NCBI RefSeq assembly: GCF_003002875.1 | Contig: NZ_PVTH01000006.1 | Location: 1-64,000 of the forward strand | Reading direction: 5' to 3' | DNA: 64,000 nucleotides | From: Arcticibacter pallidicorallinus | GTDB taxonomy: Bacteria; Bacteroidota; Bacteroidia; Sphingobacteriales; Sphingobacteriaceae | Part shown: positions 42,112 to 51,472 of the stretch, piece by piece | Layout: every line of letters begins with the position of its first letter | Numbering within the stretch: position 1 is the first letter of the stretch | Notes under the pieces: model-generated | What the model saw: the letters and a program-made list of their open reading frames with translations, nothing else | The model's database searches: none | Told to the model about the DNA's origin: nothing | Made by a program: the position numbers and the translations under genes

Positions 42112-44343
42112 ATGAACGAATTGGTGATAGATATTGAAGCGGAGAAGAACGAAATTCTTAAGCGTTACAGAGCCCTATTAAAAGCTTGCAAGCCTACCAT
42201 GCAAAAGGGCGATAAAAGGCTGATAAGACAGGCTTTTGATCTTGCCTTGGATAGTCACAAAGATATGCGGAGGAAATCGGGTGAGCCTTATATCTACCAC
42301 CCCATTGCGGTTGCCCAGATCGCCGCACAGGAGATTGGCCTCGGCACAACCTCTATCGTGTGTGCGCTTTTACATGATGTTGTCGAAGATACAGCCATTA
42401 CCCTCGAAGATATTGAACGCGAGTTCGGAAAAAAGGTAGCCAAGATCATTGACGGGCTCACTAAAATTTCCGGAGTATTCGATTATAACAGCTCCTTACA
42501 GGCGGAAAATTTTCGCAAAATGTTGCTCACTCTGGCCGACGACGTCAGGGTGATCCTCATAAAACTAGCGGACCGTCTGCACAATATGCGCACGATGGAC
42601 CACATGCCGCGCGACAAGCAGCTGAAGATCTCATCTGAAACGATCTATCTGTATGCACCCCTGGCACACCGCCTCGGTCTGTACGCCATGAAATCCGAAC
42701 TGGAAGACCTTTCCATGAAGTACACGGAGAGAGAAACGTACAAGTTCGTTGCCAGAAAATTGAACGAGAAAAAAGCGGAACGGGAATCTTACATAAAAGA
42801 ATTCGCCGGACCGATCAAAGATATACTTGCTGCGCAGGGTCTGAATGCCGACGTATACGGAAGACCCAAATCCATCCACTCCATCTGGAACAAAATGCGT
42901 AAAAAGGGAGTTCCCTTTGAAGAAGTCTATGACCTTTTCGCGATCCGGATTATTCTCGACAGCAAACCCGAAACTGAAAAGGCAGATGCATGGAAAGCTT
43001 ATTCCATCGTTACTGACCTTTACAGACCCAACCCCGACCGGCTGCGCGACTGGGTTTCTTCGCCCAAGGCCAACGGTTATGAATCATTGCACACCACTGT
43101 AATGGGCCCCAAAGGTCAATGGGTAGAAGTACAGATCAGAACACAACGAATGAACGAGATTGCGGAGAAAGGATTCGCCGCACATTGGAAGTACAAAGAA
43201 TCATCAGCCGACAGCGGACTGGATCTTTGGATCCAAAAAGTGCGCGAGCTTCTGAAAAATCCGGAGTCAAACGCCCTCGACTTTCTGGACGACTTCAAGA
43301 TGAACCTGTTTTCGGACGAGATTTTCATCTTTACCCCAAAGGGTGCGTTAATGCAGCTACCGTTGGATGCTACAGCACTTGACTTTGCGTTTGAGATTCA
43401 TTCCGATATCGGTATCAGATGTATTGGTGCCAAGGTTAACCATAAGCTGGTACCGCTATCTCACAAGCTTCAGAACGGAGATCAGGTTGAAATTATCACC
43501 TCAAGTAAGCAATCGCCCAAAGAAGACTGGCTGAATTTCGTGGTTACAGCGAAGGCTAAGTCCAAGATCAAATCTTCGCTTAAGGAAGAGAAGCGCCGCG
43601 TTGCGGAAGAAGGGAAAGAAATTCTTGAGAGAAAGCTAAAGTCTCTGAAGATCACCTACAACACCGAAAACATCCATAAAATAGCGTTCTACTTCAAGTT
43701 TAACAATACGCTTGACCTATTCTATACGATCGCAAAAGGCGGTATCGACCTGAAAAACCTGAAAGAGTTCCAGGCGTCTGAAAAGGTAGTGGAGAGCCGT
43801 ACTCCTGAAAGGATTGCTGCCACCCAGCTGGAGGGCATTATGAACAAGGTAAAAGCCAAGGAGAGTGATACCTTACTCATTGGTGAAGACCTGCAAAAGA
43901 TTGATTACAAGCTATCAAACTGCTGCAATCCTATCCCGGGAGACGACGTGTTTGGATTTATAACCGTTAATGACGGCATCAAAATTCACCGCACAAACTG
44001 TCCGAATGCAACCAAGCTAATGGCAAATTATGGCTACCGTGTTGTAAAGGCCAAATGGACTTCCCAAAAAGAACTTGCGTTCCTGACCGGCCTAAGAATC
44101 ACCGGCATAGATGAAGTTGGCCTGATCAACAAATTAACCACGGTTATCTCAAACGACTTTAAAGTCAACATGAGATCGATTACCGTAGATAGCAACGAAG
44201 GCATTTTTGAAGGCTCCATTATGGTATATGTCAACGACACCCACCATCTCGAAAACCTGATCCGAAAACTGAAACAGGTTAAAGGCGTCACCGCAGTAAC
44301 ACGATTTGACTCTGAACCGCGTAACATTACTAAGGCATCGTAA
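42112..44343 (+). CDS. relA: Bifunctional (p)ppGpp synthetase/hydrolase (Rel/SpoT)
   Basis: A 743-aa long RSH enzyme controlling the stringent response. The HD hydrolase domain (about 40-190) keeps its ligands (YHPIAVAQIA, CALLHDVVEDT, LADRLHNMRTM). The synthetase domain (about 235-360) has VYGRPKSIHSIWNKM, YDLFAIRII and NGYESLHTTVMGP. TGS (about 395-460, IFIFTPKGALMQLP), a zinc-finger-like CCNPIPGDDVFGF and a C-terminal ACT domain (about 665-738) follow. Both domains look active. I start at ATG 42112, not the TTG at 42106. It leads the relA-fur-purA-pabB run. Confidence 0.96.
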   Translation: MNELVIDIEAEKNEILKRYRALLKACKPTMQKGDKRLIRQAFDLALDSHKDMRRKSGEPYIYHPIAVAQIAAQEIGLGTTSIVCALLHDVVEDTAITLEDIEREFGKKVAKIIDGLTKISGVFDYNSSLQAENFRKMLLTLADDVRVILIKLADRLHNMRTMDHMPRDKQLKISSETIYLYAPLAHRLGLYAMKSELEDLSMKYTERETYKFVARKLNEKKAERESYIKEFAGPIKDILAAQGLNADVYGRPKSIHSIWNKMRKKGVPFEEVYDLFAIRIILDSKPETEKADAWKAYSIVTDLYRPNPDRLRDWVSSPKANGYESLHTTVMGPKGQWVEVQIRTQRMNEIAEKGFAAHWKYKESSADSGLDLWIQKVRELLKNPESNALDFLDDFKMNLFSDEIFIFTPKGALMQLPLDATALDFAFEIHSDIGIRCIGAKVNHKLVPLSHKLQNGDQVEIITSSKQSPKEDWLNFVVTAKAKSKIKSSLKEEKRRVAEEGKEILERKLKSLKITYNTENIHKIAFYFKFNNTLDLFYTIAKGGIDLKNLKEFQASEKVVESRTPERIAATQLEGIMNKVKAKESDTLLIGEDLQKIDYKLSNCCNPIPGDDVFGFITVNDGIKIHRTNCPNATKLMANYGYRVVKAKWTSQKELAFLTGLRITGIDEVGLINKLTTVISNDFKVNMRSITVDSNEGIFEGSIMVYVNDTHHLENLIRKLKQVKGVTAVTRFDSEPRNITKAS

Positions 44344-44372
44344 AGAAATTTAAGTTTTGTTAATATTTTGGA

Positions 44373-44380
44373 TAAATTTG
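44373..44380 (+). promoter_or_regulatory. -7 box (TAAATTTG) upstream of fur
   Basis: An exact TAnnTTTG lies 21 nt before the ATG at 44402, suggesting that fur has its own promoter within the relA-purA run. No TTTG at 19 nt spacing. Confidence 0.4.
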
Positions 44381-44401
44381 AACGCTGAGTCTAAAAAGAA
44401 T

Positions 44402-44875
44402 ATGCCTTTACAAGAAACTATAGCAATGGTTAAAAAGATTTTTGAGGCTTACCTTGAAAATAAAAGTCTAAGGAGAACCCCTGAGCGTTTTGCCATTCTT
44501 GAAGAAATCTATTCACGTAACGACCATTTCGATGTCGAGTCGTTATACATCCATATGAAAAACAAGAAGTACAGGGTCAGCCGCGCGACGGTGTACAATA
44601 CCCTGGAACTCCTCGTATCATGCGACCTGGTTACCAAACACCAGTTTGGCAAGAACATGGCTCAGTTTGAGAAATCTTACGGTTACAAGCAACATGATCA
44701 TATCATTTGCATAGACTGCGGAAAAGTAGTCGAATTCTGTGATCCACGTATCGGACAAATTCAAAGTATGATGGGAGACCTTCTGAAATTTGAAATCAAG
44801 CATCATTCACTTAATCTTTACGGTAACTGTTCCAAACTAAAGGAAGGATACTGTGATTCATATTCTAAAAATTAA
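44402..44875 (+). CDS. Fur-family metal-responsive repressor
   Basis: A 157-aa Fur-superfamily protein. The winged helix (about 15-90) contains [20 protein letters not shown] and [16 protein letters not shown]. The dimerisation domain has [19 protein letters not shown], with His and Cys for metal binding. A second Cys pair ([10 protein letters not shown]) near the C-terminus may complete a structural zinc site, with wider spacing than the usual CxxC. Whether it is Fur, Zur or PerR cannot be told. The start is ATG 44402; a TTG-initiated longer form is unlikely. It lies 17 nt before purA. Confidence 0.9.
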   Translation: MPLQETIAMVKKIFEAYLENKSLRRTPERFAILEEIYSRNDHFDVESLYIHMKNKKYRVSRATVYNTLELLVSCDLVTKHQFGKNMAQFEKSYGYKQHDHIICIDCGKVVEFCDPRIGQIQSMMGDLLKFEIKHHSLNLYGNCSKLKEGYCDSYSKN

Positions 44876-44892
44876 TATTACCACAATCACTC

Positions 44893-46167
44893 ATGGCAGT
44901 TGATGTACTTTTAGGCCTCCAATGGGGCGACGAAGGCAAAGGAAAAATCGTTGATGTCCTTAGTCAAAATTACGATCTGATCGCAAGATTTCAGGGCGGA
45001 CCGAACGCAGGGCACACCCTGGAGTTCGACAATCAAAAATATGTATTGAACACTATTCCTTCCGGCATCTTCAACGCAAAGACGATGAATCTGATCGGAA
45101 ATGGTGTGGTCATAGATCCTATAATTTTAAAGCGTGAACTGGACAATCTTAAAACAAGTGGGTTCGACCCTGTAGCCGCTAAAAAGCTGGTTATTGCGCG
45201 TAAAGCTCATTTGATCCTGCCTACACATCAGCTTCTTGACGCAGCGTCTGAAAGCAAAATGGGCGAAGACAAAATTGGTTCTACACTGAAAGGAATTGGC
45301 CCTACTTACATGGACAAAACAGGCCGTAACGGACTCCGTGTAGGTGATGCCCAACTACCTGACTTTAAGGAACGCTATGACAAACTCGTCGCTAAGCATA
45401 AATCCATTCTTTCCCATTATGGAGAGATCCCTGACTTTTCCGAAAAAGAAAAGACTTTCTTTGATGCGATAGAGTACCTGAAATCTATTCCAATGGTCGA
45501 TAGCGAGCATTTCGTGAACCAATACCTGCAGGAAGGCAAGACTGTTCTTGCTGAAGGAGCTCAGGGCGCGATGTTGGATGTTGATTTCGGTTCTTATCCC
45601 TTTGTTACTTCTTCAAACACGACAGCTGCCGGAGCTTGCACAGGCTTGGGTATTGCTCCGCAAAAGATCGGTTCAGTAATCGGGATATTTAAAGCATATT
45701 GTACCCGGGTCGGCAGTGGCCCCTTCCCTACCGAATTATTCGATGAGACAGGCGAACAGCTTCGTCAGATCGGACATGAATTTGGTGCAACTACCGGAAG
45801 ACCGAGAAGATGTGGATGGATTGATATTCCTGCTCTTAGATACGCAGTCATGCTGAACGGAGTGACAGAGCTGGTTATGACCAAAGCAGACGTACTGAGT
45901 GGCTTTGATAAGATCTACGCTTGTACACATTACGATTACAATGGCGAAACGATCGATTATATGCCTTATGATATCTGCAGTGTTCCTGCGAAGCCGATCC
46001 TCGAAGAAATCCCAGGATGGAATGAGGATCTGACAGGTATCAAGACCATAGAGGAGATTCCTGAGAGACTTTCTGCTTACGTCAAGTATATAGAGCAGCA
46101 TGTCGGAGTACCGGTAAAGTACCTTTCTGTCGGTCCCGACCGTGTTCAGACTCTGGTTTTAAACTAA
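44893..46167 (+). CDS. purA: Adenylosuccinate synthetase
   Basis: A 424-aa enzyme joining IMP and aspartate with GTP, the first step from IMP to AMP. Motifs are the P-loop QWGDEGKGKIVD (10-21), GGPNAGHTLEF, the IMP-binding GSTLKGIGPTYMDKTGRNGL, EGAQGAMLDVDFGSYPFVT, and GRPRRCGWIDIPALRYA. Length matches the family. It follows fur by 17 nt, and pabB starts 12 nt after it, so they are probably cotranscribed. Confidence 0.98.
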   Translation: MAVDVLLGLQWGDEGKGKIVDVLSQNYDLIARFQGGPNAGHTLEFDNQKYVLNTIPSGIFNAKTMNLIGNGVVIDPIILKRELDNLKTSGFDPVAAKKLVIARKAHLILPTHQLLDAASESKMGEDKIGSTLKGIGPTYMDKTGRNGLRVGDAQLPDFKERYDKLVAKHKSILSHYGEIPDFSEKEKTFFDAIEYLKSIPMVDSEHFVNQYLQEGKTVLAEGAQGAMLDVDFGSYPFVTSSNTTAAGACTGLGIAPQKIGSVIGIFKAYCTRVGSGPFPTELFDETGEQLRQIGHEFGATTGRPRRCGWIDIPALRYAVMLNGVTELVMTKADVLSGFDKIYACTHYDYNGETIDYMPYDICSVPAKPILEEIPGWNEDLTGIKTIEEIPERLSAYVKYIEQHVGVPVKYLSVGPDRVQTLVLN

Positions 46168-46179
46168 AGTATTCTGATT

Positions 46180-47448
46180 ATGCAATCTGTGGATTGTATT
46201 CTTGATAGTATATCCGAATTTAAGCGTAAAGCTTTGCAATGGGCCACTTCATTCGAAGTGGCTTGTTTTTTTGATTCCAATGAGTACAAAGACCGTTACT
46301 CGAGTTATACTGCTATTATTGCTGCAGGCGTAAAAAAAGAGTTTGTACCCACAAGTGACGACACTTTCAGCGGATTGAGTGATTTCCTGAACGAGAACGC
46401 GGCCTTTACCCCCGGATTCATTTGCTATGACGTAAAAAATGAGCTTGAAGACCTGAACTCGTCTAATCCCGACAGGCTCCATTTTCCGGATATGTACTTT
46501 TTCGTGCCCCAGCATCTCTTATTGATAAAAGACAATACGGTCGAGATCCTTTCAGACACTCCCTCTTTGTTTGAGAAGATCAACGCGGTCAAACCAATAA
46601 CGCGAAAGTTAAACTTTGATGGCAAAATGCAATCCAGCATTTCAAGGGAATCATATATCCAAAAAGTAAATAGAATCAGGGAGCACATTCGGAGAGGCGA
46701 TATTTACGAGATGAACTTCTGTCAGCAGTTCTTTTCTGAGGACGCAGATATCGATCCACTTACGGCTTTTATCCAACTAAATCGACTGTCGCCCGCACCC
46801 TTTTCCTCCTTCTTTAAGCTGCGCGACAAGTACATCATGTCCTCATCCCCCGAGCGCTTCATGAAAAAAATCGGAGCGAAAGTGATATCACAGCCCATCA
46901 AAGGAACGGCTGCGCGCGGAGCGGATCAGAAAGAGGATGAAGAGCTTAAGCGCACGTTACTGGAAAATGATAAGGAACTTGCCGAAAATATCATGATTGT
47001 AGATCTCGTCAGAAATGACCTGACCAAATCGGCAATACCTGGGACCGTAAAGGTTGAAGAACTTTGCAAAATTTATTCATTCCAACAAGTACATCAGATG
47101 ATATCGACGGTAACATCTAAAGTGTCCGACGACACCAGCGTCGTTTCTATCATCAAAGATGCATTCCCTATGGGATCAATGACCGGTGCCCCGAAGGTTC
47201 GCTCCATGGAGCTTATTGAGCAATTTGAAGAGACTAAAAGAGGCATCTATTCAGGCGCTGTAGGCTATTTTACTGTGGAAAAAGACTTCGATTTTAATGT
47301 GGTGATCAGAAGCCTGATTTACAACCAGACCAATCAGTATCTTTCATTTCAGGTAGGTAGTGCAATAACCTTTGCTTCAGATGCAGAACTTGAATACAAG
47401 GAATGCATGCTTAAAGCAAAGGCTATGTTAGATGTTTTAGGCCAATAG
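46180..47448 (+). CDS. pabB: Aminodeoxychorismate synthase component I (PabB)
   Basis: A 422-aa chorismate-utilising enzyme for p-aminobenzoate and folate. The C-terminal chorismate-binding domain (about 160-420) contains EMNFCQQFFSE, PAPFSSFFKLRDKYIMSSSP, and PIKGTAARG. The Lys in PIKGT is the PabB-type catalytic residue; TrpE has PIAGT, so this favours PabB. MGSMTGAPKVRSMELI and SGAVGYFTVEKDFDFNVVIR follow. The N-terminal part is shorter than in TrpE. No PabA glutaminase is adjacent. It ends 3 nt from the convergent M48 protease gene. Confidence 0.92.
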   Translation: MQSVDCILDSISEFKRKALQWATSFEVACFFDSNEYKDRYSSYTAIIAAGVKKEFVPTSDDTFSGLSDFLNENAAFTPGFICYDVKNELEDLNSSNPDRLHFPDMYFFVPQHLLLIKDNTVEILSDTPSLFEKINAVKPITRKLNFDGKMQSSISRESYIQKVNRIREHIRRGDIYEMNFCQQFFSEDADIDPLTAFIQLNRLSPAPFSSFFKLRDKYIMSSSPERFMKKIGAKVISQPIKGTAARGADQKEDEELKRTLLENDKELAENIMIVDLVRNDLTKSAIPGTVKVEELCKIYSFQQVHQMISTVTSKVSDDTSVVSIIKDAFPMGSMTGAPKVRSMELIEQFEETKRGIYSGAVGYFTVEKDFDFNVVIRSLIYNQTNQYLSFQVGSAITFASDAELEYKECMLKAKAMLDVLGQ

Positions 47449-47451
47449 TGA

Positions 47452-48240
47452 TTATTTGCCTGTATAATACTTCATCGCTTCAGGTAAGCGCTTTTGAATA
47501 TCGTTGATACGCGTGGCGTCGCTAGGGTGCGTACTCAGGAATTCCGGAGTTGCCCCGTTGTTCTGCTTAGCCGAAGCCATGCGTTGCCAGAAAGATACTG
47601 CGTTGCTTGGGTTATATCCGGCCATCGCCATAAATATAAGTCCCAAACGATCGGCTTCCGACTCCTGACTTCTGCCGTATTTTAGAAGCGCCAGCTGACC
47701 GCCCAGACCATAAAGTTGCGAAATACCTTCAGAACCAGTTGCTGCACCTACAACTCCTCCCAGAGCCTGAGCACCCAAGGTTTGAGAATAACGCTCCTCA
47801 GAGTGTCTGGCTATAGCATGCGCAATTTCATGCCCCATAACGGTTGCTAAACCTGCCTCGGTTTGAGTTACTGGTAAAATTCCGGTGTAAACCGCTACCT
47901 TACCACCCGGCATGCACCAGGCATTAATATCATTGCTCTTTACCAGGTTGAACTCCCAGGTAAAATTATATTGGTTCGCGTACCCGTTCTCACGCAGATA
48001 TCGGTCGATTGCAGCGGCAATCTTACTACCTACCTGTTTTACACGCTGTGCATCCGCACCTGACGTCACGACTACATTTTTCGGATCCTTAAGAAACTCA
48101 CGATAGGCTTGCACCGATTGTGTCTGAATTTCCTGTGAATTCGCCAGATTTAGTTGTCTTCTTCCGGTCAATGGAACAGTAGAGCATGCCGCTAATACGG
48201 CTATAAGTATAAAAGTAAATGGGGTTTTTATTCTTTTCAT
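47452..48240 (-). CDS. M48-family metalloprotease, lipoprotein
   Basis: A 262-aa zinc protease resembling BepA/LoiP. A lipoprotein signal with lipobox VLAACS (Cys19) places it in the periplasm on a membrane. The zinc motif is HEIAHAIARH (HExxH), with the third ligand Glu in SQESEADRLG. The MPGGKVAVYTGIL segment is typical of M48C. Such proteases degrade misassembled outer-membrane proteins in other bacteria. It is a single gene, convergent with pabB. Confidence 0.92.
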   Translation of the reverse strand: MKRIKTPFTFILIAVLAACSTVPLTGRRQLNLANSQEIQTQSVQAYREFLKDPKNVVVTSGADAQRVKQVGSKIAAAIDRYLRENGYANQYNFTWEFNLVKSNDINAWCMPGGKVAVYTGILPVTQTEAGLATVMGHEIAHAIARHSEERYSQTLGAQALGGVVGAATGSEGISQLYGLGGQLALLKYGRSQESEADRLGLIFMAMAGYNPSNAVSFWQRMASAKQNNGATPEFLSTHPSDATRINDIQKRLPEAMKYYTGK

Positions 48241-48275
48241 AACCTTGTGTGTGATTTCTCAATGCAACAAAAAAA

Positions 48276-48926
48276 CTATACGGCGGTTTTCTTTTTGAAC
48301 ATATTTATCTTGGATTCCTTCCCTTTTAGCAGTCTTTCGATGTTTTTCTGATGTGTTATCAGAATCAGCACGCAGATGCACATTCCATACAAAACGATAG
48401 ACCGGAGCGGCGAATGAAAAATAAATATAATGCTTAACGGAAACGAGAATCCCGCAATGATCGAGCTCAGGGACACATACCTGGTTAGCATCAGCACGGT
48501 TAAAAACACCGAAACACAGACTACAGAAGCCTGAAAATGTACTGCTAACACCATCCCAAACAAGGTAGCGATTCCCTTACCGCCTCTGAATCCGGCAAAA
48601 ATAGGAAACAAGTGTCCCATCACTGCTGTGATACCGAGGGCGAGCTGATAATTTACAAATTGCACCGAGTTATGAGGTCCTGTAATGGAAAGCCCTATGA
48701 AGTAAGCCAGATTCGTGGCGGTGAATCCTTTTAAAATGTCCAGAACCATCACCGTAATGCCGGCCTTAGTTCCCAGTACCCTAAACGTATTTGTGGCGCC
48801 TGCATTTCCGCTTCCGTACTCACGAACGTCGATCCCGTAAAAAGCTTGTCCGATCCAGACCGCACTGGGAACCGATCCAAAAAGATAAGCAGCGAAAATA
48901 GCTGCAATAGAATATATGGATATCAT
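48276..48926 (-). CDS. plsY: Acyl-phosphate:glycerol-3-phosphate acyltransferase PlsY
   Basis: A 216-aa inner-membrane enzyme that makes lysophosphatidate. Five or so transmembrane segments. The three family motifs are visible: FGSVPSAVWIG, the glycine-rich YGSGNAGATNTFRVLG, and IFAGFRGGKGIATLFG. PlsX is not in the window. It lies 35 nt upstream of the protease on the same strand and 60 nt after nadC, so the three may form an operon led by nadC. Confidence 0.95.
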   Translation of the reverse strand: MISIYSIAAIFAAYLFGSVPSAVWIGQAFYGIDVREYGSGNAGATNTFRVLGTKAGITVMVLDILKGFTATNLAYFIGLSITGPHNSVQFVNYQLALGITAVMGHLFPIFAGFRGGKGIATLFGMVLAVHFQASVVCVSVFLTVLMLTRYVSLSSIIAGFSFPLSIIFIFHSPLRSIVLYGMCICVLILITHQKNIERLLKGKESKINMFKKKTAV

Positions 48927-48986
48927 TCAGTATGCAATAATACTAATTATCAAGAATTAATTGGCTCTATTGTTTTAGTTCGACAG

Positions 48987-49838
48987 CTAACTAATAGCTT
49001 TCAAACTCATATCCAAACTCTTAACAGAATGAGTAAGTGCACCCATTGAAATAAAATCGACGCCGCATGCTGCATAATGTGCTATTTCCTCTTCCACAAT
49101 ACCGCCCGAAGCTTCCGTAGCGTACTTACCACCGATCATTTTGACAGCCTTCTTGAGATCGTCATATTTAAAATTATCTAGAAGAATTCTGTCTGCCCCT
49201 CCCGCTTCCATCACTTCTTCCAGCTCCACTAGATTTCTTACTTCAATTTCGACCTCTAGTGACAACGAGTTTTTCTTTAAATACTCACGGGTGGCCGTTA
49301 AAGCATTCTTTATGCCACCTGCGTAGTCAACATGATTATCCTTAATCAGGATCATGTCGTACAACCCAAAGCGATGATTCACTCCTCCTCCAATTTCAAC
49401 AGCCTTTTTTTCCAAAAATCTCAAATTAGGAGTCGTCTTTCTGGTGTCAAGTACGCGCGTACCGGTACCTTCCAGTCTTGACACGATCCTCGAGGTTGTA
49501 GAGGCTATACCACTCATTCTCTGCATGGTATTTAAAACCAGGCGCTCTGCGGTAAGAATAGAATACACATTTCCCTTTACCGTGAGGGCGATATCCCCAT
49601 AAGAGACTTTTGCCCCGTCTTCGATATGAACCGTAACTGCTAATTTTGGATCAACACGCTGAAAGATTGCCAGCGCCACTTCAACCCCGGCCAAAACCCC
49701 CTCCTCTTTAATTATTAAGCGGGCTGCTCCCTGCTTTTCTCCCGGAATTGTAGCGAGCGATGTATGGTCGCCCGATCCAATATCTTCTAAAAGGGCGTTT
49801 GTGATGAATTGGTCAAGTAAATCTTCGTATTCTTTCAT
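48987..49838 (-). CDS. nadC: Nicotinate-nucleotide pyrophosphorylase (NadC)
   Basis: A 283-aa quinolinate phosphoribosyltransferase of de novo NAD synthesis. Signatures are LEDIGSGDHTS (18-28), the substrate-binding LNTMQRMSGIAS, DTRKTTPNLRFLEKKAV, GGGVNHRFGLYDMILIKDNH, and the C-terminal EASGGI and FISMGALTHSVKSLDMSL. Length is normal. nadA and nadB are not in the window. It is divergent from gpmI, with 113 bp between. Confidence 0.96.
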   Translation of the reverse strand: MKEYEDLLDQFITNALLEDIGSGDHTSLATIPGEKQGAARLIIKEEGVLAGVEVALAIFQRVDPKLAVTVHIEDGAKVSYGDIALTVKGNVYSILTAERLVLNTMQRMSGIASTTSRIVSRLEGTGTRVLDTRKTTPNLRFLEKKAVEIGGGVNHRFGLYDMILIKDNHVDYAGGIKNALTATREYLKKNSLSLEVEIEVRNLVELEEVMEAGGADRILLDNFKYDDLKKAVKMIGGKYATEASGGIVEEEIAHYAACGVDFISMGALTHSVKSLDMSLKAIS

Positions 49839-49916
49839 AAAGTCCGCTAAATTAACAAATACATTAAAATTATCGTTTTGTTATCCTACAAAACATAATA
49901 ATATGATTCAGCTCAC

Positions 49917-49947
49917 TTTGCATACTAATTATTCAAGCCTATATTTG
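49917..49947 (+). promoter_or_regulatory. Full Bacteroidota promoter of gpmI (TTTG-N19-TATATTTG)
   Basis: TTTG (49917-49920) and TATATTTG (49940-49947) are separated by exactly 19 nt, the textbook Bacteroidota sigma arrangement. The GTG start codon of gpmI begins 4 nt later, so the transcript should begin at or within the start codon. Confidence 0.8.
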
Positions 49948-49951
49948 TTCT

Positions 49952-51472
49952 GTGGAAAATAAAAAAGTAGCACTTATAATTCTTGATGGTTGGGGCTATG
50001 GCAAGGCTGATGCTTCCAACGCGATCATAGCAGCAAAAACACCCTTCTTCGATCACCTTATAGAAACGTATCCAAATTCTAAGCTCGAAGCTTCAGGCGT
50101 CGCTGTTGGTTTACCCGCAGGGCAAATGGGGAATTCAGAAGTTGGACACATGAACCTCGGCGCAGGTCGCGTGGTGTATCAGGAACTTGGAAGAATTCAT
50201 AAAGCCGTTGACGATCTGGAGTTCAACACGAACCCGGTTATTCAGGACGCTTTTAAATACGCTATCGCGGAAAATAAGAATGTACATCTGATCGGACTTG
50301 TATCTGACGGTGGTGTTCATTCACATATTAAACATATTAAAGGATTATGCGATGCCGCAAAGGCCGCTGCAGTCCCGGGTGTATTCCTGCACGCCTTCAC
50401 TGACGGACGTGACACAGACCCTAACGGAGGAAGAGCATATATTAAGGACCTGCTTGATTACACAGCAGATTCACAGGTACAGATCGCTTCTCTTATCGGC
50501 CGGTACTACGCAATGGATCGCGACAACAGATGGGAACGTGTGAAGCAAGCTTATGATCTTCTTGTTCACGGAACCGGCTCACATACGCAGGATCTAATTG
50601 CTTCCCTGGAGGAGTCTTATGCAGAAGGCATTACAGACGAGTTTATCAAACCCACAATTAAGGTTGATGAGTTCGGTGCGCCTATTACCCGCATCAAAGA
50701 GGGCGATGTCGTCATATGCTTCAACTTCAGAACAGACAGAGGCCGTGAAATCACTGTAGCGCTGACTCAAAAAGCATTCCCTGATTATGACATGGTACCT
50801 CTAAATCTTCGGTATGTTACCATGACCACTTACGATGATACATTCAAAGGTGTTCAAACGATATTCACAAAGGACGACCTTTCGGAAACTTTAGGTGAGG
50901 TGCTGGAGAATAATAACAAAACTCAGGTAAGAATTGCCGAGACGGAAAAATATCCACACGTGACATTTTTCTTCTCCGGAGGTAAAGAAACACCCTTCGT
51001 TGGTGAAAAACGCTTATTAGTTCCTTCGCCGAAAGTGGCAACTTATGACCTGCAACCAGAGATGAGTGCTCTGGGCATCAGAGACGCCATTTGCGAAGAA
51101 ATCCCCGAAGGAAAGCCAGACTTCATATGCCTCAACTTCGCGAATCCGGATATGGTAGGCCATACAGGTGTCTTCTCGGCAGTAGTTAAGGCTGTTGAAA
51201 CGGTTGATAGCTGTCTCAAAGACGTCGTAGAGTGTGGTTTGAAGAATGGATACTCATTCATCATTATCGCAGACCATGGTAACGCTGATTACATGGTCAA
51301 CGAAGACGGATCTGTTAACACTGCTCATACCACGAACCTGGTTCCTTGCATTCTTATCGATAAAGATTGCACGAAAGTGGCTGATGGAAAACTGGGAGAT
51401 ATTGCGCCTACCGTCCTGCGTCTTCTGGGGGTCCCTATTCCTGAAAAAATGACTGGTAATGTCCTTATATAG
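49952..51472 (+). CDS. gpmI: 2,3-bisphosphoglycerate-independent phosphoglycerate mutase
   Basis: A 506-aa manganese-dependent enzyme interconverting 3- and 2-phosphoglycerate in glycolysis. Motifs are LIILDGWGYG (8-17), the catalytic-Ser MGNSEVGHMNLGAG near 60, HAFTDGRDTDP, FNFRTDRGREIT, and the C-terminal metal site FIIIADHGNADYM and NTAHTTNLVP. The start is GTG (MENKKVALIILDGWG), fixed by the promoter 4 nt upstream; no in-frame ATG fits. It overlaps the following lipoprotein gene by 14 nt. Confidence 0.97.
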   Translation: MENKKVALIILDGWGYGKADASNAIIAAKTPFFDHLIETYPNSKLEASGVAVGLPAGQMGNSEVGHMNLGAGRVVYQELGRIHKAVDDLEFNTNPVIQDAFKYAIAENKNVHLIGLVSDGGVHSHIKHIKGLCDAAKAAAVPGVFLHAFTDGRDTDPNGGRAYIKDLLDYTADSQVQIASLIGRYYAMDRDNRWERVKQAYDLLVHGTGSHTQDLIASLEESYAEGITDEFIKPTIKVDEFGAPITRIKEGDVVICFNFRTDRGREITVALTQKAFPDYDMVPLNLRYVTMTTYDDTFKGVQTIFTKDDLSETLGEVLENNNKTQVRIAETEKYPHVTFFFSGGKETPFVGEKRLLVPSPKVATYDLQPEMSALGIRDAICEEIPEGKPDFICLNFANPDMVGHTGVFSAVVKAVETVDSCLKDVVECGLKNGYSFIIIADHGNADYMVNEDGSVNTAHTTNLVPCILIDKDCTKVADGKLGDIAPTVLRLLGVPIPEKMTGNVLI

